Positions 54,995 through 63,998 are shown, counted from the first letter of the stretch. The stretch: 64,000 bases of DNA from an uncultured Lachnospiraceae bacterium (GCA_910583615.1 CAJTXP010000020.1:1-64000); one strand, 5' to 3'. Translations and numbers: made by a program. Notes: generated by a model from the sequence alone, not told the origin.

Positions 54995-57172
54995 TTAAAA
55001 CGGAAAAGTCTCCTGCATATATTCTTCTTCATCTACTGCCCGGAAATCTGATTCCGCCTTTTTCAGGTTCCTGTATACCATTACTCCCACTCTGCCTGAA
55101 AATCTCGCTTTATCAGGCGGGCAGCCGCTTGCTTCCATCCGGTCTTTGATGTTCCTTCTGGAAACTGGCGTATATGAATTTCTGGTGCACCATGAAATAT
55201 AATCGTCTTCAAACTTCGGTTTACATATCATGTCTTCTTTATTTCCGGTTATGACATAGAATTCTGTCAGATAACGGAACACCGTATCCATCTTTTCCCG
55301 GTATCTGTTTACAGCTGCTTCACATGCCCGGGATCTGGTAAACCTGTACCCGTTCGCTTTCAGCCGGAGCAGGCCCTGCAGTGCCCAGTTAAAAACCGCA
55401 TTTCTTTCCCGCAGCATTTTGTCCAGTAAAGAATTGTCCCGCAGTTCCCGCTCAATGGTATTTACGCATGGGACAATACAGAGCCTTTCAAACACATGGC
55501 CGCCCTTATCGTCCTGGAAACTGGGCAGATTATTACAGGCTATAATGATCCCGCCCGGAAACTGGTAGTAAAACGGCTGTCGCCCTTTCTGCTCCACCTT
55601 TACCGGATCTCCGCCGGTCAGCTGCTTAAAGACCGAACTGTCTTTGATGCTGCTTCCTGTCTGATCTCCGATACTGACCAGCCTGCTGCCCAGAAGAGAC
55701 CCAAGGGAAAACTTTGACATCTCATTCATGTTCTGGATCGGGAGATTCATCACCCGGTCCGGCCCGATCAGCTCCCCGATCAGGTTCAGAAACTGAGTCT
55801 TTCCGGAATTTCCCAGAAGCGACCACAGGACCAGGCATAATTTTACCCGATACACCTTCACATTGGAAAGGATCAGCCCCATATACTCCTGCAGTACCGC
55901 TTTCTTTTCTTCATCTACCGTCCCGCTTCTGTTCCTGCACAGGTCATTTATATACCGGTCAAATACAGGTCTGTGGTTGTCCTCCGGATGATATTCACAC
56001 CGAAGCTGCAGAGTGCTCCACAACTTCGGTGTATGCGGCTCCAGTTTTCCGGTATTCAGATCATAGAGACCATTTCTCAGGTTGATGTATCTCTCACTGG
56101 TATCCAGATCCCGAAAAGAACAGTTTTTCACGTCTCTGCACATTAGAAGGTTACAGGTATTATTAATCAGATTATCGCTTGCCAGCCCTACCGGAATATA
56201 TCTCCTGACTACGGATTTCATTCTGTTACGATTGCATTTCACATAGACTCCATGTTCATACAGATAGAAATCATCCTTATCATCATCCGGCCGTTTCACA
56301 ATCAGATACTGAAGCCCCCGGCTGATACTGTCCGCCAGGCAGTCCCCGTTGATCCTGAGCCTGTTCTTTTCATCTACCATCACCCAGGGCGCCCCGTGAT
56401 TTGGTGCAGCCTGAACCAGCTCCGCCAGGTCTTCCTTACTGTGACCTTCTTTTTTGAGGTAATCCGTAACGTCACCCTTATCTGCCTCTGATGTAATGGT
56501 CCAGCGGATGGAATGTGCGTAATGCTTCAGATCACGCGTGATCCGGTCTTTCAGCTCAAGGCCCGGCCCGTCATTATCAGGTAGAATAACCACTTTTGCG
56601 CCGGTAAAATACGCCGCATACTCACGCCGCCAGTCCTTCACCCCGCCGGCAGTAGTTGCCGTATATCCCAGGCTCCTGAGTGTTTCCACGTCCTTTTCCC
56701 CTTCTACAATATAGACTGGGAATCCTTCCCGTACCGTTCTGATCAGCGCCGGAAGATTATACAGAACTGCATTGTCTTTCTTCTTACAGTAATCATATGT
56801 ATCATTTTTCTGATCGATCGTCAGATACCGGAGTTCCTTGCCTTCAAAACGTACCTTTGAATACAGATACAGCCCGTCGGCTGCACAATAATCATATACA
56901 GCCTCAATCCGCTTCCCCTGCTGCCGCTCCAGCCTTTCCCGCCAGGTGTTCCGGAGCTTTTCCGTAAGGTCCTGAAAAGACAGTCCGACTGCTTCCAGCA
57001 CCTCCCTGGTATCGCATCCTGCATGACAGTGCAGAAGTATCTTTCCGTGACTCTCCGAGACTGTCAGGCTTGCCCTGTTATCCGTATGCACCGGGCATCT
57101 GCACTGATAAGAAGAGGCATTCAGCTTTTTCACTCCGTCAAAATGCTGAAGTAATTCACGTAATGTTATCAA
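54995..57172 (-). CDS. CHC2-TOPRIM primase / SF3 helicase
   Basis: 725 residues. Zinc-binding CRCPVH...HCHAGC (24-52), TOPRIM (IVEGEKD at about 155 and LPDNDGPG at about 198), helicase Walker A LGNSGKTQ (about 458) and IIIACNNLPS for the SF3 core. P4-type satellite replication protein. ATG overlaps the stop of the excisionase-like gene as ATGA. Confidence 0.9.
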   Translation of the reverse strand: MITLRELLQHFDGVKKLNASSYQCRCPVHTDNRASLTVSESHGKILLHCHAGCDTREVLEAVGLSFQDLTEKLRNTWRERLERQQGKRIEAVYDYCAADGLYLYSKVRFEGKELRYLTIDQKNDTYDYCKKKDNAVLYNLPALIRTVREGFPVYIVEGEKDVETLRSLGYTATTAGGVKDWRREYAAYFTGAKVVILPDNDGPGLELKDRITRDLKHYAHSIRWTITSEADKGDVTDYLKKEGHSKEDLAELVQAAPNHGAPWVMVDEKNRLRINGDCLADSISRGLQYLIVKRPDDDKDDFYLYEHGVYVKCNRNRMKSVVRRYIPVGLASDNLINNTCNLLMCRDVKNCSFRDLDTSERYINLRNGLYDLNTGKLEPHTPKLWSTLQLRCEYHPEDNHRPVFDRYINDLCRNRSGTVDEEKKAVLQEYMGLILSNVKVYRVKLCLVLWSLLGNSGKTQFLNLIGELIGPDRVMNLPIQNMNEMSKFSLGSLLGSRLVSIGDQTGSSIKDSSVFKQLTGGDPVKVEQKGRQPFYYQFPGGIIIACNNLPSFQDDKGGHVFERLCIVPCVNTIERELRDNSLLDKMLRERNAVFNWALQGLLRLKANGYRFTRSRACEAAVNRYREKMDTVFRYLTEFYVITGNKEDMICKPKFEDDYISWCTRNSYTPVSRRNIKDRMEASGCPPDKARFSGRVGVMVYRNLKKAESDFRAVDEEEYMQETFPF

Positions 57173-57513
57173 CCTGCCGTCACCCCGTTATTCAGATAGT
57201 CCACCAGCTTCCCCATATTGACCAGGTACTTACTGCCGGTCCTTACAAATACAATCTTTCTCTGCAGGCAGAGCTTCCGGATAAAGTCATACGATAACCC
57301 CGTACGGCCTGCTGCCTCTTTGATGGTCAGCATCTCCGGGATCTGCCGCTCTTCCTCGATCGGCAGCCTCATGGCCGTCTCCAGCGCCGCCATCTCCTGC
57401 AGGATGATCCTTTCCTCCTGCTCCAGCTCCGGCCTGCTGCCGCTCTGCAGAAGAATCTCCGTCCGTCTGCGTGCAAGCCCTGCGTATCTGTTCGCCATCT
57501 CTGTTTTGGTCAA
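57169..57513 (-). CDS. Excisionase-like HTH protein
   Basis: 114 residues. Coiled N-terminus, then MerR/excisionase-type HTH (LTIKEAAGRTGLSYDFIRKLC, FVRTGSKYLVNMGKL). Probably directs excision by the integrase or controls the primase. Coupled to the primase gene. Confidence 0.75.
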   Translation of the reverse strand: MTKTEMANRYAGLARRRTEILLQSGSRPELEQEERIILQEMAALETAMRLPIEEERQIPEMLTIKEAAGRTGLSYDFIRKLCLQRKIVFVRTGSKYLVNMGKLVDYLNNGVTAG

Positions 57514-57572
57514 TGTTCTTCACTCCTTTCTGTTGCGACGTCGCAACAACTCCAATTCCTGACAGTACAAGG

Positions 57573-57761
57573 TTACACAAGGTCCGTTACTTCGACGCCT
57601 AAAGCATCCGCCAGCTTCCGGCCAACCTCATCACTGCAGCTTTTTCCTCCTTTGATGTAATTGATTGTCGTTCTGGACACGCCGGACAACTCCGCCAAGC
57701 GCTTCTGTGTCATGTCCTGTTTCGTCAGCTCCGCTGCAAATTTAGCTCTGTCAATTCTCAT
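57573..57761 (-). CDS. Small XRE-family regulator
   Basis: 62 residues, one HTH (MTQKRLAELSGVSRTTINYI). Cro-like. Opens the excisionase-primase unit, divergent from the 57900 repressor. Confidence 0.8.
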   Translation of the reverse strand: MRIDRAKFAAELTKQDMTQKRLAELSGVSRTTINYIKGGKSCSDEVGRKLADALGVEVTDLV

Positions 57762-57899
57762 ATCTTTCCTCCTTACAATTTTTTTACTGTTTTTTAAACA
57801 ATATCACAATATTTATACTGTGTCAATACAATTTTACAATATTCTTCTTGTTATTTTGTATGTTATGTGATATGGTAATAAAGAAAGGATGTGATATGA
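57762..57899. promoter_or_regulatory. Divergent control region
   Basis: AT-rich with several ACAATA boxes. Plus promoter TTGTTA-17-TATGGT (57848-57876) before the repressor gene. Confidence 0.5.
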
Positions 57900-58340
57900 A
57901 TGACTTTTGGCGAAAATATAAAAAGGATACGAAAAGAAAAGGGAATGTCACAGCAGGATTTAGGCAACAAACTCGGAGTCACTCAACAAACCGTTGCACA
58001 ATATGAAAAAATCAAGGAAACACCAAAACTTGAAACCGTCCGACGTATTGCAAATGCTCTCGACATATACATCAGTGATCTACATCCTGACTGGTCAAAA
58101 TTCACGAAGGAAGAATATATTGATGACTGGTTTGGGGGAATCAAAAAAACATACGATGAAGATACAAAACGTGCTATTCTATGGTATTACGAAAGCGCAG
58201 GTGATACTGAAAAAGATGCTATCGCTAAAATTCTTGCCAGTTTGAGAGCACTTAATGAAACCGGGAAACTGGAAGCAGTTAAAAGGATATCCGAGTTGGA
58301 AGAAATCAAAAAATATTGTAACAAATCTGATCCTTTATAA
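57900..58340 (+). CDS. XRE-family repressor (CI-like)
   Basis: 146 residues. N-terminal HTH (MSQQDLGNKLGVTQQTVAQYEK), helical C-terminal domain without the Ser-Lys autocleavage site of LexA/CI proteins. AAAGGATG upstream. Probably holds the excision and replication genes off, like Stl in phage islands. Confidence 0.85.
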   Translation: MTFGENIKRIRKEKGMSQQDLGNKLGVTQQTVAQYEKIKETPKLETVRRIANALDIYISDLHPDWSKFTKEEYIDDWFGGIKKTYDEDTKRAILWYYESAGDTEKDAIAKILASLRALNETGKLEAVKRISELEEIKKYCNKSDPL

Positions 58341-58644
58341 ACTATTATTTTATGGACAAGTGCCCCGGGCCTGCTGATCTGTCAGACCTCGGCCCCCAAT
58401 TGGGCCCAGCTCAACCAGGCGCAATCCTGCGCTCTCCTGCTGCCGGATCGCCTGACAGGTGAAAATTTCCCTGTCAGAATTATCAGTTTCCGGGCAGCAG
58501 GCCCCCTGATCCGCTCCCCGGCGCTCCCGATCGGCGCCGCCTGCTGCCGAATCCGCTGCACCCTGACAATATAATAGACTTACCCGGGCAGCCGGGGGAC
58601 GTGCTCTCACCCGTTCCGAGTCTTGCGGAAAGGGGTTGATTATT
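58341..58644 (+). other. Non-coding region and toxin leader
   Basis: 58341-58570 holds three GGCAGCAGG/CCTGCTGCC 9-mers and a CTGACAGG hairpin. TATAAT at 58569-58574 is a likely -10 and 58583-58640 is a structured leader, repeated at 60512. Confidence 0.6.
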
Positions 58645-58728
58645 ATGAGTACATATGAGGAATTTATGATTATACTGACCACTGGTCTTCTGATCGTTGC
58701 GATTCTGAACATGAAAAATAAGAAATAG
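58645..58728 (+). CDS. Holin-like type I toxin
   Basis: 27 residues: MSTYEEFMII then a hydrophobic helix and a KNKK tail, fitting the putative holin-like toxin family. GGGG lies about 8 bases upstream. The stop codon lies in a terminator stem. An antisense promoter faces it. Confidence 0.75.
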   Translation: MSTYEEFMIILTTGLLIVAILNMKNKK

Positions 58729-58822
58729 CCGTCCTGCTCCTGGAAAAGTAGACAGCTATTTCTTATAGTTAAACCTATTCACCGGGTCGGGTAGCATGCA
58801 CCTACCTTCCGGCTGTCCTGTT
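58715..58822 (-). ncRNA. Predicted antisense antitoxin RNA
   Basis: Promoter TTGACA-16-TATAAT on the minus strand (58856-58829) would start RNA near 58822, running through the toxin 3' UTR to the hairpin 58720-58764 (AAGAAATAGC/GCTATTTCTT) followed by a T run. Confidence 0.65.
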
Positions 58823-58913
58823 AAGTCTATTATATCAGTTTACAAAAATATGTCAATACAGAAGCGGGCCTCTGCCTGCTGCCGGGCCAACAACTGAAGA
58901 AAGGAGACTACAC

Positions 58914-60227
58914 ATGGCATACATTCGAAAAAAGAAAGACAATGCGTATCTGATCACTGTCAGCTGTGGCCGTGACAGTACAGGGAAGAAGATCACCAGA
59001 TCCGTCACCTTCCGGCCGGAGCTTCTGACTGCAAAGGGCAACCAGAAGTCAGAAACCGCCATCCAGAAGGAAGTAAACGCATACGCAGCGGATTTTGAAA
59101 AGAAAGTCCTGACCGGTCATTACACCGAAGGCCACAACATGACCTTTGAAGAGTACAGCAGAAAATACCTGGCCGAATATGCAGAAGTGAACCAGGCGCC
59201 CCGGACGCTGGAAAGCACCCGGGCAGCAGTCCGGCTGTTCGTCTCTGCGTTTGGCTATATGACGCTTGAGAACCTCTCACCGCTTTATCTGCAGGAATAT
59301 GTCAATCACATGCTGAACACCAGAAAGGCGGCTGGAAAGCCCGGCACGCTCTCACAGGGGACCGTAAAGCGCCGTGCTGCCGTTCTCTCCGCCATGCTCT
59401 CACAGGCCGTACGCTGGAACCTGATCGAGTCCAACCCCATGGACCGTGTGCAGGTGAAAAAAGCGGCTCCTGCAGAAGAAAAGCCCCTGTGCTTTACCAG
59501 AGAGCAGGCGGAGACGTTCCTGTCCATACTGGACCAGCCGCTTGTATATGAATATGGCCAGCGCTGCAGAAAAGACAGATCCGGCAACATCCGACGGATT
59601 CAGGAGTACCAGGCAGACCGCAGTATCCGCCTGCAACTCAAGCTGTTCTTTTATCTGGCCATGTTCACCGGATGCCGCCGCGGGGAGCTGATCGCGCTCA
59701 CATGGAAGGACCTGAACTTTACAGAAGGATCTCTATCCATCACAAAGAGCGCCTGCCGCGTCAATGGAGAAACCATCATCAAGGCCACAAAGACCAGAGG
59801 CTCCAACCGTGTGATCTCTGTCCCTGCCATCGTTATGGACGTGGCCAGACGCTGGAAGAAAGAGCAGGCAGCCTACCGTCTGTCTATCGGCACAAAGTGG
59901 GACGGGAACGACAACGTATTTATCCAGTGGAACGGCATGCAGATGTGTCTGGACACCCCCTATCAGGCATTTCACCGGATCATCCGGAATTATAACGCAC
60001 AGCGTCCTGACGGGGCTCCTGAGCTTCCTCTGATTCCTCTGCATGGCCTCCGGCATACTGCTGCCACGCTCCTGATCGGCCAGGGCGTGGATATCCGGAC
60101 CGTTTCCGGAAGACTGGGCCACGCCAGCACGTCCACCACGCTGAACATCTACAGCCATGCCCTGAAAGAGCTTGACAGGGCGGCATCGGACAAGCTGGAG
60201 AAGGCGCTGATCCGGTCGATCCGCTGA
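58914..60227 (+). CDS. Tyrosine integrase of the element
   Basis: 437 residues. N-terminal arm-binding domain, SAM-like domain (about 70-180), catalytic Arg (TGCRRGEL), Lys (KTRGSNR), HGLRHTAATLL, LGHASTSTTLNIYSH. All catalytic residues present. AAGGAG upstream. Beside attR. Confidence 0.95.
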   Translation: MAYIRKKKDNAYLITVSCGRDSTGKKITRSVTFRPELLTAKGNQKSETAIQKEVNAYAADFEKKVLTGHYTEGHNMTFEEYSRKYLAEYAEVNQAPRTLESTRAAVRLFVSAFGYMTLENLSPLYLQEYVNHMLNTRKAAGKPGTLSQGTVKRRAAVLSAMLSQAVRWNLIESNPMDRVQVKKAAPAEEKPLCFTREQAETFLSILDQPLVYEYGQRCRKDRSGNIRRIQEYQADRSIRLQLKLFFYLAMFTGCRRGELIALTWKDLNFTEGSLSITKSACRVNGETIIKATKTRGSNRVISVPAIVMDVARRWKKEQAAYRLSIGTKWDGNDNVFIQWNGMQMCLDTPYQAFHRIIRNYNAQRPDGAPELPLIPLHGLRHTAATLLIGQGVDIRTVSGRLGHASTSTTLNIYSHALKELDRAASDKLEKALIRSIR

Positions 60228-60233
60228 TTTTTG

Positions 60234-60255
60234 TCGACCGGCTGTCGACCAGAAT
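60234..60255 (+). repeat. Right integrase arm-type sites
   Basis: TCGACC boxes at 60234 and 60245, then AGAAT, as at the left end. Confidence 0.7.
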
Positions 60256-60303
60256 CAGAAAAAAGCCCATCTAAGCGCCATATCAGCACAAAACGCAGAT
60301 ACC

Positions 60304-60327
60304 GAAAAACGTTGATTTTACAGGAAA
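60304..60327 (-). repeat. 24-bp inverted repeat beside attR
   Basis: Partner of 50571-50594, with one mismatch. Confidence 0.75.
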
Positions 60328-60366
60328 AACTGAATATCACAGAAAAATACAGATTTCTGATCGGAT

Positions 60367-60413
60367 CACTCGTAATGCGTAGGTCACCGGTTCAAATCCG
60401 GTCGGGAGCTTTT
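60367..60413. repeat. attR core
   Basis: Identical to 50517-50563. Not a functional tRNA: the 5' half is missing. Confidence 0.92.
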
Positions 60414-60511
60414 TTTATTTTCTGCTGTTTTCTATTGCCGTTTCCGGATGGATTCTCTTTGTACCCGGTCATGCTTCTTTGACTGTCTCCTTACTGCGCA
60501 CTGACAACATA

Positions 60512-60583
60512 ACAGGCTTACCCGGGCAGCCGGGGGACGTGCTCTCACCCGTTCCGAGTCTTGCGGAAAGGGGGAAATCTTAT
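60512..60583 (+). other. Orphan toxin leader outside the element
   Basis: Shares about 58 identical bases with the leader at 58583-58640 and then ATGAGTAC, but the following frame is not a hydrophobic toxin. A remnant lying outside attR. Confidence 0.7.
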
Positions 60584-60604
60584 GAGTACGCTTCCGAAAA
60601 ACAA

Positions 60605-60629
60605 AGGAGACTCCGCAAGGGAATCTCCT
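60605..60629 (-). terminator. glgA terminator
   Basis: Ten-base stem with one mismatch (AGGAGATTCC/GGAGTCTCCT on the minus strand) followed by TTGTTTTTC. Confidence 0.65.
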
Positions 60630-60649
60630 CTGTTTTCACGCGACAGAAT

Positions 60650-62101
60650 CTACCAGCCGATCAGCCAGGAATAGATTCCCTCATATTTGTATCTGGATGC
60701 ATCCCATGAGAAGTCCTTCTGCATGCCTCTTGCAACCATCTCATCCCACTCTTTCCGATGTACAAAGTACGTATACTTCGCATAATTGATTACTTCCATC
60801 ATATCCCATGGATTGTAATTTGTAAAGGAGAATCCATCTCCTTTTCCTTCATATTCATTATATGGCTCCACGGTATCCTTCAGACCGCCGGTTTCGCGCA
60901 CAATCGGAACCGTACCGTAACGGAAGGAAATCAGCTGCGTCAGGCCGCACGGTTCAAAAGCGGACGGCATCAGGAACGCGTCTGCTGCCGCATACAGCTT
61001 GTGGGACAGCTCATCCGCATAATAAATATTTGCAGATACTCTGTCCGGATATTTCCACGCATAGTGACGGAACATATCCTCATATCTCTGGTCGCCGGTG
61101 CCGATGACTACAAACTGCGTATTGTCGTCCACGATCTGTTCCATCACCTCGGCGATCAGGTCCAGGCCCTTCTGATCCGTCAGACGGGAAATCAGGCCGA
61201 TGAGCATCTTGTTCTCGTCCACAGCCAGCCCCAGCGCTTCCTGCAGAGCTTTCTTATTTGCCGCTTTGCCCTTTTTAAAGGTCTTCAGCTTATATTTTTT
61301 GTCGATCTTCTCATCCGTATCCGGATTCCAGATGTCATAATCGATTCCGTTCACAATACCTCTGAGATCCATATGTCTCGCTGACAGCAGTCCGTCCAGT
61401 CCTTCGCCGTACATCGGAGTCTGAATCTCATAGGCGTAGGTCTCGCTTACCGTTGTAATATAATCCGCATAAACCAGACCGCCCTTTAACATATTGGCGT
61501 CTCTTTTGAACTCCAGCTTATCCGGCGTAAACACATAATCCGGCAGACCGGTCAGCCCCTGCATGGTCTCAATATCCCAGATTCCCTGGAACCTCAGGTT
61601 GTGGATCGTCATGATAGTCTTGATGCCCTGATAAAAATCTCCCGCTGCAAACTCCGTCTTCAAGTAGACAGGAATCAGCCCTGCCTGCCAGTCATGGCAG
61701 TGGATCAGGTCCGGACGAAATCCTACGATCGGAAGAATAGACAGCACTGCTTTTGAGAAAAACGCAAATTTCTCAATATCCGTACGGAAATCTCCATATG
61801 GCTTCGCACCGCCAAAATAAACCAGATTGTCAATAAAGTAATAGGTAACGCCATCCAGTTCATAAGTCATGACGCCCACATGCGCTCCCGGATTATACGA
61901 GCCTGTCCCCATATAGAAATGCGTAATATACTTGAAGTTATTCCGAAACTTGTCCGGAATGCAGGTATAATTCGGAATCACGACCCGGACATCCCACTCT
62001 TCCTTGTTAAACCCTTTTGGCAAAGCGCCGCACACGTCTGCCAGACCTCCGGTCTTAACAAATGGTACACATTCTGATGCCGCAAATAATATTTTCTTCA
62101 T
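60650..62101 (-). CDS. Glycogen synthase
   Basis: 483 residues from ATG 62101, with GGGGAGGAG upstream. GT5 family: KTGGLADVCGALPK ADP-glucose loop, HCHDWQAGLIPVY, MPSAFEPCGLTQL. Extends alpha-1,4-glucan. No other glg genes nearby. Confidence 0.97.
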   Translation of the reverse strand: MKKILFAASECVPFVKTGGLADVCGALPKGFNKEEWDVRVVIPNYTCIPDKFRNNFKYITHFYMGTGSYNPGAHVGVMTYELDGVTYYFIDNLVYFGGAKPYGDFRTDIEKFAFFSKAVLSILPIVGFRPDLIHCHDWQAGLIPVYLKTEFAAGDFYQGIKTIMTIHNLRFQGIWDIETMQGLTGLPDYVFTPDKLEFKRDANMLKGGLVYADYITTVSETYAYEIQTPMYGEGLDGLLSARHMDLRGIVNGIDYDIWNPDTDEKIDKKYKLKTFKKGKAANKKALQEALGLAVDENKMLIGLISRLTDQKGLDLIAEVMEQIVDDNTQFVVIGTGDQRYEDMFRHYAWKYPDRVSANIYYADELSHKLYAAADAFLMPSAFEPCGLTQLISFRYGTVPIVRETGGLKDTVEPYNEYEGKGDGFSFTNYNPWDMMEVINYAKYTYFVHRKEWDEMVARGMQKDFSWDASRYKYEGIYSWLIGW

Positions 62102-62202
62102 CTGATGAGCTCCTCCCCTACACAAGAAGTATTTTGATATTCTTATCATACCACAATCTTCCTCATTTCTAAAGTACATTTTGATGAAAATAACAAAAAT
62201 AC

Positions 62203-62230
62203 TTGCAAAAAGAAATTTTTCCGTTACAAT
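62203..62230 (+). promoter_or_regulatory. Promoter of the ABC-F gene
   Basis: TTGCAA (62203-62208), 16-bp spacer, TACAAT (62225-62230), 55 bp before the ATG. Confidence 0.65.
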
Positions 62231-62285
62231 ATAGAGTGGTGTATTATTGATAATCATTTTTATTTATGAAAGAAAGGTTGATTTT

Positions 62286-63926
62286 ATGATCAGTGCAAAT
62301 AATGTAACGCTCCGTCTGGGCAAAAAAGCCCTTTTCGAAGATGTGAATATAAAATTCACGGAAGGAAACTGCTACGGCCTGATCGGCGCCAACGGCGCCG
62401 GCAAGTCTACGTTTTTAAAGATCCTGTCCGGAGAGCTGGACTCCACCAGCGGCGAGATCGCCGTCACGCCGGGCCAGCGCCTCTCCTTTTTGAAGCAGGA
62501 CCACTTCCAGTATGATGAATATCCGGTCATGGATACGGTCATCATGGGAAACGCAAGGCTCTACGAGATCATGAAGGAAAAGGACGCCATCTATGCCAAA
62601 GAAGATTTTACCGACGAGGACGGAATCCGCGCCAGCGAACTGGAAGCAGAATTCGCGGACATGGACGGCTGGGAGGCGGAATCCGACGCCTCCACCCTGT
62701 TAAACGGCCTGGGGATCGAGACGGAATTCCACTATTCGCTCATGAAGGACCTGACCGGAGCGCAGAAGGTCAAGATCCTTCTGGCGCAGGCGCTGTTCGG
62801 CAACCCGGACATCCTGCTTCTGGACGAGCCTACCAACCACCTGGATCTGGACGCTATCGCCTGGCTGGAAGAATTCCTCATCAACTTTGACAACACGGTC
62901 ATCGTGGTCTCCCACGATCGTTATTTTTTAAACAAAGTATGTACCCACATTGCGGACATTGACTACGGCAAGATCCAGCTGTACGCCGGCAACTATGATT
63001 TCTGGTATGAGTCCAGCCAGCTCATGATCCGCCAGATGAAGGAAGCCAACAAGAAGAAGGAAGAGAAGATCAAGGAGCTGCAGGAGTTCATCTCCCGTTT
63101 CTCCGCCAACGCTTCCAAGTCCAAACAGGCTACCTCCAGGAAAAAAGCGCTGGAGAAAATCCAGCTGGACGAGATCCGTCCTTCCAGCCGGAAATATCCC
63201 TACATTGATTTCCGTCCCAACCGGGAGATCGGCAACGAGATGCTGACCGTGGAAGGCATCTCCAAGACCATCGACGGCGTCAAGGTGCTGGACAACATTT
63301 CCTTCATTCTCGGGCATGACGACAAGGTGGCGTTCGTGGGAAGCAACGAATTTGCCAAGACCACCTTATTCAAAATCCTGTCCGGAGAGATGGAACCGGA
63401 CGAGGGAAGCTACAAGTGGGGCGTGACCACCTCCCAGTCCTATTTCCCGAAGGATAACACGAAGGAATTCGACAACGACGACATCATCGTGGACTGGCTG
63501 ACCCAGTATTCCGAGATCAAGGACGTGACCTATGTCCGCGGTTTCCTGGGAAGAATGCTCTTTGCCGGAGAGGACGGCGTGAAAAAGGTACGCATCCTGT
63601 CCGGAGGCGAGAAGGTCCGCTGTATGCTCAGCAAGCTCATGATCTCCGGAGCCAATGTGCTGATCCTGGACGAACCCACGGACCACCTGGATATGGAATC
63701 CATCACCGCGCTCAATAACGGCTTGATCAAATTCCCGGGCGTCCTTCTGTTCTCCTCCCGCGACCACCAGATCGTCCAGACCACGGCGAACCGGATCATC
63801 GAGATCCTGCCGAACGGGTCCATGATCGACAAGATCACCACCTACGACGAATATCTGGAAAGCGACGAGATGGCAAGAAAACGTACCGTCTATACGAGTA
63901 ATAAATTTGCGGAAGAGGACGACTGA
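62286..63926 (+). CDS. ABC-F family ATPase
   Basis: 546 residues from ATG 62286, with AAAGG upstream. Two ABC domains: GANGAGKST and LLLDEPTNHLD in the first; GSNEFAKTT and LILDEPTDHLD in the second, joined by a charged linker (KKKEEKIKELQEFISRF). No transmembrane part; ABC-F proteins act on ribosomes. Codons are C/G-ending far more than in neighbours. Confidence 0.93.
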   Translation: MISANNVTLRLGKKALFEDVNIKFTEGNCYGLIGANGAGKSTFLKILSGELDSTSGEIAVTPGQRLSFLKQDHFQYDEYPVMDTVIMGNARLYEIMKEKDAIYAKEDFTDEDGIRASELEAEFADMDGWEAESDASTLLNGLGIETEFHYSLMKDLTGAQKVKILLAQALFGNPDILLLDEPTNHLDLDAIAWLEEFLINFDNTVIVVSHDRYFLNKVCTHIADIDYGKIQLYAGNYDFWYESSQLMIRQMKEANKKKEEKIKELQEFISRFSANASKSKQATSRKKALEKIQLDEIRPSSRKYPYIDFRPNREIGNEMLTVEGISKTIDGVKVLDNISFILGHDDKVAFVGSNEFAKTTLFKILSGEMEPDEGSYKWGVTTSQSYFPKDNTKEFDNDDIIVDWLTQYSEIKDVTYVRGFLGRMLFAGEDGVKKVRILSGGEKVRCMLSKLMISGANVLILDEPTDHLDMESITALNNGLIKFPGVLLFSSRDHQIVQTTANRIIEILPNGSMIDKITTYDEYLESDEMARKRTVYTSNKFAEEDD

Positions 63927-63951
63927 TTCTTCCAATGCCGCAGACGTCAAA

Positions 63952-63998
63952 AGCCGGCGGACAGGTGACGTATCACCTGCCGCCGGCTCTTTCTCTTT
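63952..63998 (+). terminator. Terminator of the ABC-F gene
   Basis: AGCCGGCGG-ACAGGTGA and its inverted partner, then CTTTCTCTTTT. Confidence 0.8.

Larger units (their letters stand above)
50517..60413. mobile_element. Integrated satellite-like element in tRNA-Thr
   Basis: Bounded by identical 47-bp direct repeats (50517-50563 and 60367-60413), exactly 9,850 bp apart. Contains an integrase beside the right end, excisionase-like and primase/helicase genes, phage-type regulators and operators, a toxin locus and a sigma factor. No relaxase, coupling protein, capsid or terminase is visible, so it is not a full conjugative element or prophage. Layout (int, divergent repressors, xis, primase) resembles phage-inducible islands; an integrative element mobilised otherwise is the alternative. 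Confidence 0.9.

Noticed and set aside
57573..58340. Type II toxin-antitoxin pair
   Set aside because: Both proteins are HTH regulators in divergent orientation; neither looks like a toxin.
60367..60413. Second tRNA-Thr
   Set aside because: Only the 3' half is present; the D arm and acceptor 5' strand are missing. It is the attR copy.
50517..60413. Conjugative element or complete prophage
   Set aside because: No relaxase, coupling protein, terminase, portal, capsid or tail gene can be seen in the translations.
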